This document shows positions 6,169 through 8,779 of a stretch of DNA of 8,779 nt, one piece after another. The notes beneath the pieces are model-generated. The model saw only the letters and a program-made list of their open reading frames with translations, was not told where the DNA came from and made no database searches. Made by a program: the position numbers and the translations under genes. The DNA comes from an uncultured Porphyromonadaceae bacterium. GTDB lineage: Bacteria > Bacteroidota > Bacteroidia > Bacteroidales > UBA11471. Within the stretch, counting starts at the first letter, position 1. Each line of letters begins with the position of its first letter. Where the stretch lies: the NCBI GenBank assembly GCA_900547555.1, contig URHG01000062.1, positions 1-8,779 on the forward strand, read 5' to 3'.

Positions 6169-8382
6169 ATGAGAAAGAAACTCTTCTTTTTTTCGCTTTC
6201 GTTATTTTCCACAGTGGCAATGGCGCAGACCTCGCAGCCTTTGTATCTCGACGAGAGCCAGCCTATCGAAGTTCGCGTACAAGATGCCTTGTCGCGTATG
6301 ACACTCGAAGAAAAAGTCAAGTTATGTACCGCACAAAGTAAGTTCAGCTCGCACGGTGTACCGCGTCTCGGCATTCCCGAGTTGTGGATGAGTGATGGGC
6401 CTCACGGTGTACGGGAAGAAATTTTGTGGGATAGCTGGGGTGTTGCCGGGTTTACGAACGATTCCTGCACGGCATTTCCGGCATTGACCTGTCTGGCGGC
6501 TACGTGGAATCCCGAAATGTCGGCGCTTTATGGAAAGAGCATAGGAGAAGAGGCCCGTTATCGTCGTAAAGACGTACTGTTGGCTCCCGGTTGCAATATT
6601 TATCGTACGCCGTTCAACGGCCGTAATTTCGAGTATTTGGGTGAAGATCCGTATTTGGCTTCGGTCATGGTGGTTCCCTATGTGCAGGAATTGCAGAAAA
6701 ATGGGGTGGCCGCTTGCGTGAAACACTTTGCCCTGAACAATCAGGAAAAGTGGCGCGGGCATATCGATGTCGATCTCAGCGACCGTGCGTTGTATGAGAT
6801 ATATTTGCCTGCATTCAAAGCAGCTGTTCAGAAGGGCGGAGCGTGGTCTATCATGGGTGCGTATAATAAAATACGGGGTACGCATGCCTGCCATAATGAT
6901 TTCTTGTTGAACGGGATATTGAAAGGAGAGTGGCAGTTCGATGGTTGTGTCATTACCGATTGGGGAGGTGCGCACGACACCCACGAGGCTGTGTTCAACG
7001 GTTTGGATATAGAGATGGGTACTTACACCGACGGTGTGGCCAAGAATCGTGATTTTGCGTATGACAATTACTATTTGGCGAAAGAGTATTTAAAAGGATT
7101 GAAAGACGGTACTTATCCTGTTTCTACGGTCGATGAGAAAGCCGCTCGTATTTTGCGCCTTATTTTCCGTACGGCGATGAATCGGAATCGTCCGTGGGGC
7201 TCGTTTACTTCCGAAGCGCATTACGATGCTGCCCGTCGTATAGGAGAGGAGGGAATTGTTTTGTTGAAGAACGAGCCTGTTAAGTCCCAGAAATCACCTT
7301 TGCTCCCGATCGATGCTTCGAAGTATGAGAAAATACTTGTCGTGGGCGATAATGCGACCCGTTATCTCTCCGGCGGGGTCGGAGCTACGACATTGAAGGT
7401 GAAACAAGACATCTTGCCGTTGGAAACTTTACAGGAAATGTACGGCGATAAGATAACTTATACGCAGGGATATGCCGCCGGCAAACCTCGATACGGCAAG
7501 GTCGACAAGCCCAAAGTAGATACCGACTCGTTGTATCGCAAGGCTATGGAACTGGCCGAAGATGCAGACTTGATTTTGTTTATCGGCGGACTGAATAAGA
7601 ATTATCAACAGGATTGCGAGGCAGGAGACCGGGTGGAGTACAATCTTCCGTTCGGGCAAGACAAACTCATTCCCGAGTTGGCTAAAATCAATCCCAATAT
7701 GGTGTTGGTTCTCATCAGTGGGAATGCAGTAGAGATGAAATGGGTAAAAGAAGTTCCGGCGATTGTGCAGGCTTGGTATCTCGGTTCCGAAGCCGGTCCT
7801 GCACTGGCTAATGTCCTGAGCGGGAAAGTCAATCCCAGTGGAAAACTGCCGTTCTCTTTCCCGGTGAAACTGACCGATAACGGCGCTCATGCTTTCGATG
7901 CACTTTGTTATCCCGGTGATAGTATTCACGAGGTATATAAAGAAGATATTTTTGTGGGTTATCGTTGGCACGACACTAAAAAAATTCCGGCTCTTTTTTC
8001 TTTCGGACATGGATTGAGTTATACTACTTTCTCTTATGGAAAAGCGGAGCTTTCATCAAAGAGTATGACGACCGACGGTACGATAGTCGTGAACGTACCT
8101 GTGAAGAATACAGGTGATGTGGCCGGTAAAGAAGTTGTTCAACTTTATGTTGGCGATAGTAAATCTTCATTGCCTCGTCCCTTGAAAGAATTGAAAGCTT
8201 TCGAGAAGATAGCTTTGGCACCCGGAGAAGAGAAAACCGTAACTTTCACGATCACCCCTGACGATTTGAAGTATTTCGATGATACCCGCCATGAATGGGT
8301 GTCAGAACCCGGTAAGTTTACCGTGTATGTAGGTTCTTCTTCGACGGATATTCGTTCGAAAGCTACCTTTACATTGAAATAG
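6169..8382 (+). CDS. Secreted GH3 beta-glycosidase (beta-glucosidase/beta-xylosidase type)
   Basis: A 737-residue secreted retaining beta-glycosidase. The signal peptide is residues 1-19 (MRKKLFFFSLSLFSTVAMA, cut before QTSQ). The N-terminal barrel domain (about 30-340) contains SDGPHGVREE, GRNFEYLGEDPYLA, KHFALNNQE and the nucleophile Asp264 in VITDWGGAHDTHE. The alpha/beta sandwich (about 355-610) holds the acid/base Glu484 in QQDCEAGDR, then NPSGKLPFSFP. The C-terminal fibronectin-III-like domain (about 640-712) has VKNTGDVAGKEVVQLYVGD and RPLKELKAFEKI. Length and domain order are normal for this GH3 group and no key residue is missing. It follows the GH31 gene by 13 bp, so the pair would act in series, the GH3 hydrolysing beta-glucosyl residues exposed once alpha-xylose is removed. 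Glucose versus xylose specificity is not readable from motifs. A piece of this gene (6418-6512) recurs downstream in the window. Confidence 0.94.
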   Translation: MRKKLFFFSLSLFSTVAMAQTSQPLYLDESQPIEVRVQDALSRMTLEEKVKLCTAQSKFSSHGVPRLGIPELWMSDGPHGVREEILWDSWGVAGFTNDSCTAFPALTCLAATWNPEMSALYGKSIGEEARYRRKDVLLAPGCNIYRTPFNGRNFEYLGEDPYLASVMVVPYVQELQKNGVAACVKHFALNNQEKWRGHIDVDLSDRALYEIYLPAFKAAVQKGGAWSIMGAYNKIRGTHACHNDFLLNGILKGEWQFDGCVITDWGGAHDTHEAVFNGLDIEMGTYTDGVAKNRDFAYDNYYLAKEYLKGLKDGTYPVSTVDEKAARILRLIFRTAMNRNRPWGSFTSEAHYDAARRIGEEGIVLLKNEPVKSQKSPLLPIDASKYEKILVVGDNATRYLSGGVGATTLKVKQDILPLETLQEMYGDKITYTQGYAAGKPRYGKVDKPKVDTDSLYRKAMELAEDADLILFIGGLNKNYQQDCEAGDRVEYNLPFGQDKLIPELAKINPNMVLVLISGNAVEMKWVKEVPAIVQAWYLGSEAGPALANVLSGKVNPSGKLPFSFPVKLTDNGAHAFDALCYPGDSIHEVYKEDIFVGYRWHDTKKIPALFSFGHGLSYTTFSYGKAELSSKSMTTDGTIVVNVPVKNTGDVAGKEVVQLYVGDSKSSLPRPLKELKAFEKIALAPGEEKTVTFTITPDDLKYFDDTRHEWVSEPGKFTVYVGSSSTDIRSKATFTLK

Positions 8383-8400
8383 TGTTTCCCTGAAAAATGA

Positions 8401-8435
8401 AAAATCCCGACTGATTTTCAGTTGGGATTTTTTTT
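8401..8435 (+). terminator. Rho-independent terminator of the GH31-GH3 operon
   Basis: AAAATCCC (8401-8408) pairs with GGGATTTT (8424-8431), a G-U pair extends the stem, and ACTG (8410-8413) pairs with CAGT (8419-8422) around an ATTTT loop. A run of eight T (8428-8435) completes the signal on the plus strand. It begins 18 bp after the GH3 stop codon. Confidence 0.9.
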
Positions 8436-8499
8436 AGATATTTGTTTGGTATAAAGGAATTCAGGAGTTATCCCAATACTCGTTATTATTTGCTTTTAG

Positions 8500-8667
8500 A
8501 TGGGACATTTAAAGGGTAAATTTGTCGGGAGATGCAGACAAAGAGGAAGGTGCAAAAGAAACTCTGTGGGATACTGGGGTGTTGCCGGGTTTACGAACGA
8601 TTCCTGTATGGCGTTTCCGGCATTGACCTGTCTGGCGGCTACGTGGAATCCAACGGCTGTAATGTAA
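8500..8667 (+). CDS. Chimeric 55-codon open frame spanning the GH3 remnant (doubtful gene)
   Basis: ATG 8500-8502 opens an uninterrupted 55-codon frame ending at TAA 8665-8667. Residues 1-25 are basic and cysteine-containing (FVGRCRQRGRCKRN) and resemble nothing I recognise. Residues 26-51 reproduce GH3 residues 90-115 with one change (Thr to Met), and the last four residues are TAVM. There is no ribosome binding site, no signal peptide and no complete domain. A catalytic role is excluded because neither GH3 active-site residue is included. I consider this an accident of the decayed duplicate rather than a real gene, but the open frame is recorded because it is intact. Confidence 0.15.
   Translation: MGHLKGKFVGRCRQRGRCKRNSVGYWGVAGFTNDSCMAFPALTCLAATWNPTAVM
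8558..8667 (+). pseudogene. Decayed GH3 gene fragment (partial duplicate of 6418-6512)
   Basis: Bases 8558-8651 align to 6418-6512 inside the upstream GH3 gene. By hand count there are 89 identities over 95 columns, with five substitutions and one single-base deletion (GATAGCTGG in the gene, GATACTGG here, near 8573). The deletion shifts the frame between the ETLWD part and the WGVAGFTNDSC part. After 8651 the bases CAACGGCTGTAATGT match 6615-6629 of the same gene at 13 of 15 positions, suggesting that about 100 nt between the two pieces was lost. To the left the match fades before about 8546. No start, signal sequence or active-site residue survives. It may be a copy of the neighbouring gene or the relic of a close paralogue; the substitutions do not decide which. 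Confidence 0.85.
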
Positions 8668-8673
8668 AGAAAT

Positions 8674-8708
8674 AAAAAACCTCCGACTTTTTAGGTCGGA
8701 GGTTTTTT
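8674..8708. terminator. Bidirectional Rho-independent terminator
   Basis: CCTCCGAC (8680-8687) and GTCGGAGG (8695-8702) pair perfectly around a TTTTTAG loop. The stem is flanked by A6 (8674-8679) and T6 (8703-8708), giving a U-tract in either direction. It probably ends the minus-strand gene whose stop is at 8724-8726 and also blocks plus-strand read-through from the GH3 side. Confidence 0.9.
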
Positions 8709-8723
8709 GAGACGGTCGATTAA

Positions 8724-8779
8724 TTACCACTTAAACAATTTTTCGGTGTGGAGGGATTTACCGTCTTGTGTGACGGTCA
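8724..8779 (-). CDS. C-terminal end of an unidentified protein (truncated by window edge)
   Basis: Reading in from the right edge, the frame ends TVTQDGKSLHTEKLFKW followed by TAA (8724-8726). That is 17 codons of a gene that lies mostly outside the window. The stop is followed 15 bp later by a strong hairpin terminator, which supports this as a real gene end on this strand. The other two minus frames contain stops within the same stretch. The tail is too short to recognise a family, so no function is proposed. It converges with the GH31-GH3 operon. Confidence 0.6.
   Translation of the reverse strand, partial: TVTQDGKSLHTEKLFKW

Noticed and set aside
8436..8557. Left flank of the GH3 shard as a mobile element end or extension of the duplicate
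   Set aside because: I see no terminal inverted repeat, target-site duplication or transposase remnant, and the match to the GH3 gene fades before about 8546; nothing else is recognisable in this AT-rich stretch.
8509..8730. Minus-strand frame sharing a peptide with an antisense frame of the GH3 gene
   Set aside because: The shared peptide only reflects the duplicated GH3 DNA read backwards; it runs through a terminator hairpin and is not a conserved protein.

Overview
The window looks like chromosomal DNA from a Bacteroidales species, probably a gut-type glycan degrader. The reasons are secreted glycosidases typical of Bacteroides-like polysaccharide-utilization regions, almost no Shine-Dalgarno sequences before the genes, and promoter-like elements that fit the Bacteroidetes consensus (TTTG, about 20 bp, then TAnnTTTG). 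I cannot name the species from this window. There are no tRNA or rRNA genes, CRISPR arrays, integrases or recognisable insertion sequences.

Left half (1-3081, all on the minus strand). Reading in the direction of transcription, a small SPOR-domain lipoprotein gene (3081-2620) ends in a strong intrinsic terminator. Then comes a tightly packed run of four genes: an NCS2/AzgA-type purine permease (2547-1264), a small GNAT-fold acetyltransferase (1241-981), a secreted SGNH/GDSL esterase (962-306), and the first 100 codons of a family 43 glycoside hydrolase that runs off the left edge (300-1). The gaps between these four genes are 22, 18 and 5 bp, so they are probably co-transcribed. The last two, esterase plus GH43, look like a hemicellulose-processing pair attached to housekeeping-type genes.

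Right half (3291-8382, plus strand). From a 209-bp divergent promoter region runs a two-gene operon: a secreted PA14-containing GH31 enzyme (954 aa, best guess alpha-xylosidase) and, 13 bp later, a secreted GH3 enzyme (737 aa, beta-glucosidase/beta-xylosidase type). A GH31 that removes alpha-xylosyl caps and a GH3 that removes the exposed beta-glucose would act in sequence on xyloglucan oligosaccharides in the periplasm. That pathway is inferred: no SusC/SusD pair, endo-glucanase or regulator lies in the window. A clear terminator follows the GH3 gene.

Right edge (8383-8779). This short non-coding stretch holds the most unusual item in the window: a roughly 95-bp near-identical copy of an internal piece of the GH3 gene, carrying a 1-nt deletion and apparently followed by a second short GH3-derived piece, so it is a decayed duplicate. 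It lies between two hairpin terminators. Beyond the second, bidirectional terminator is the last 17 codons of a minus-strand gene entering from the right.

I found no convincing new biological system. Most of the window is ordinary glycan-degradation gene content, with the GH3 remnant and the mixed minus-strand operon as the points worth a second look.
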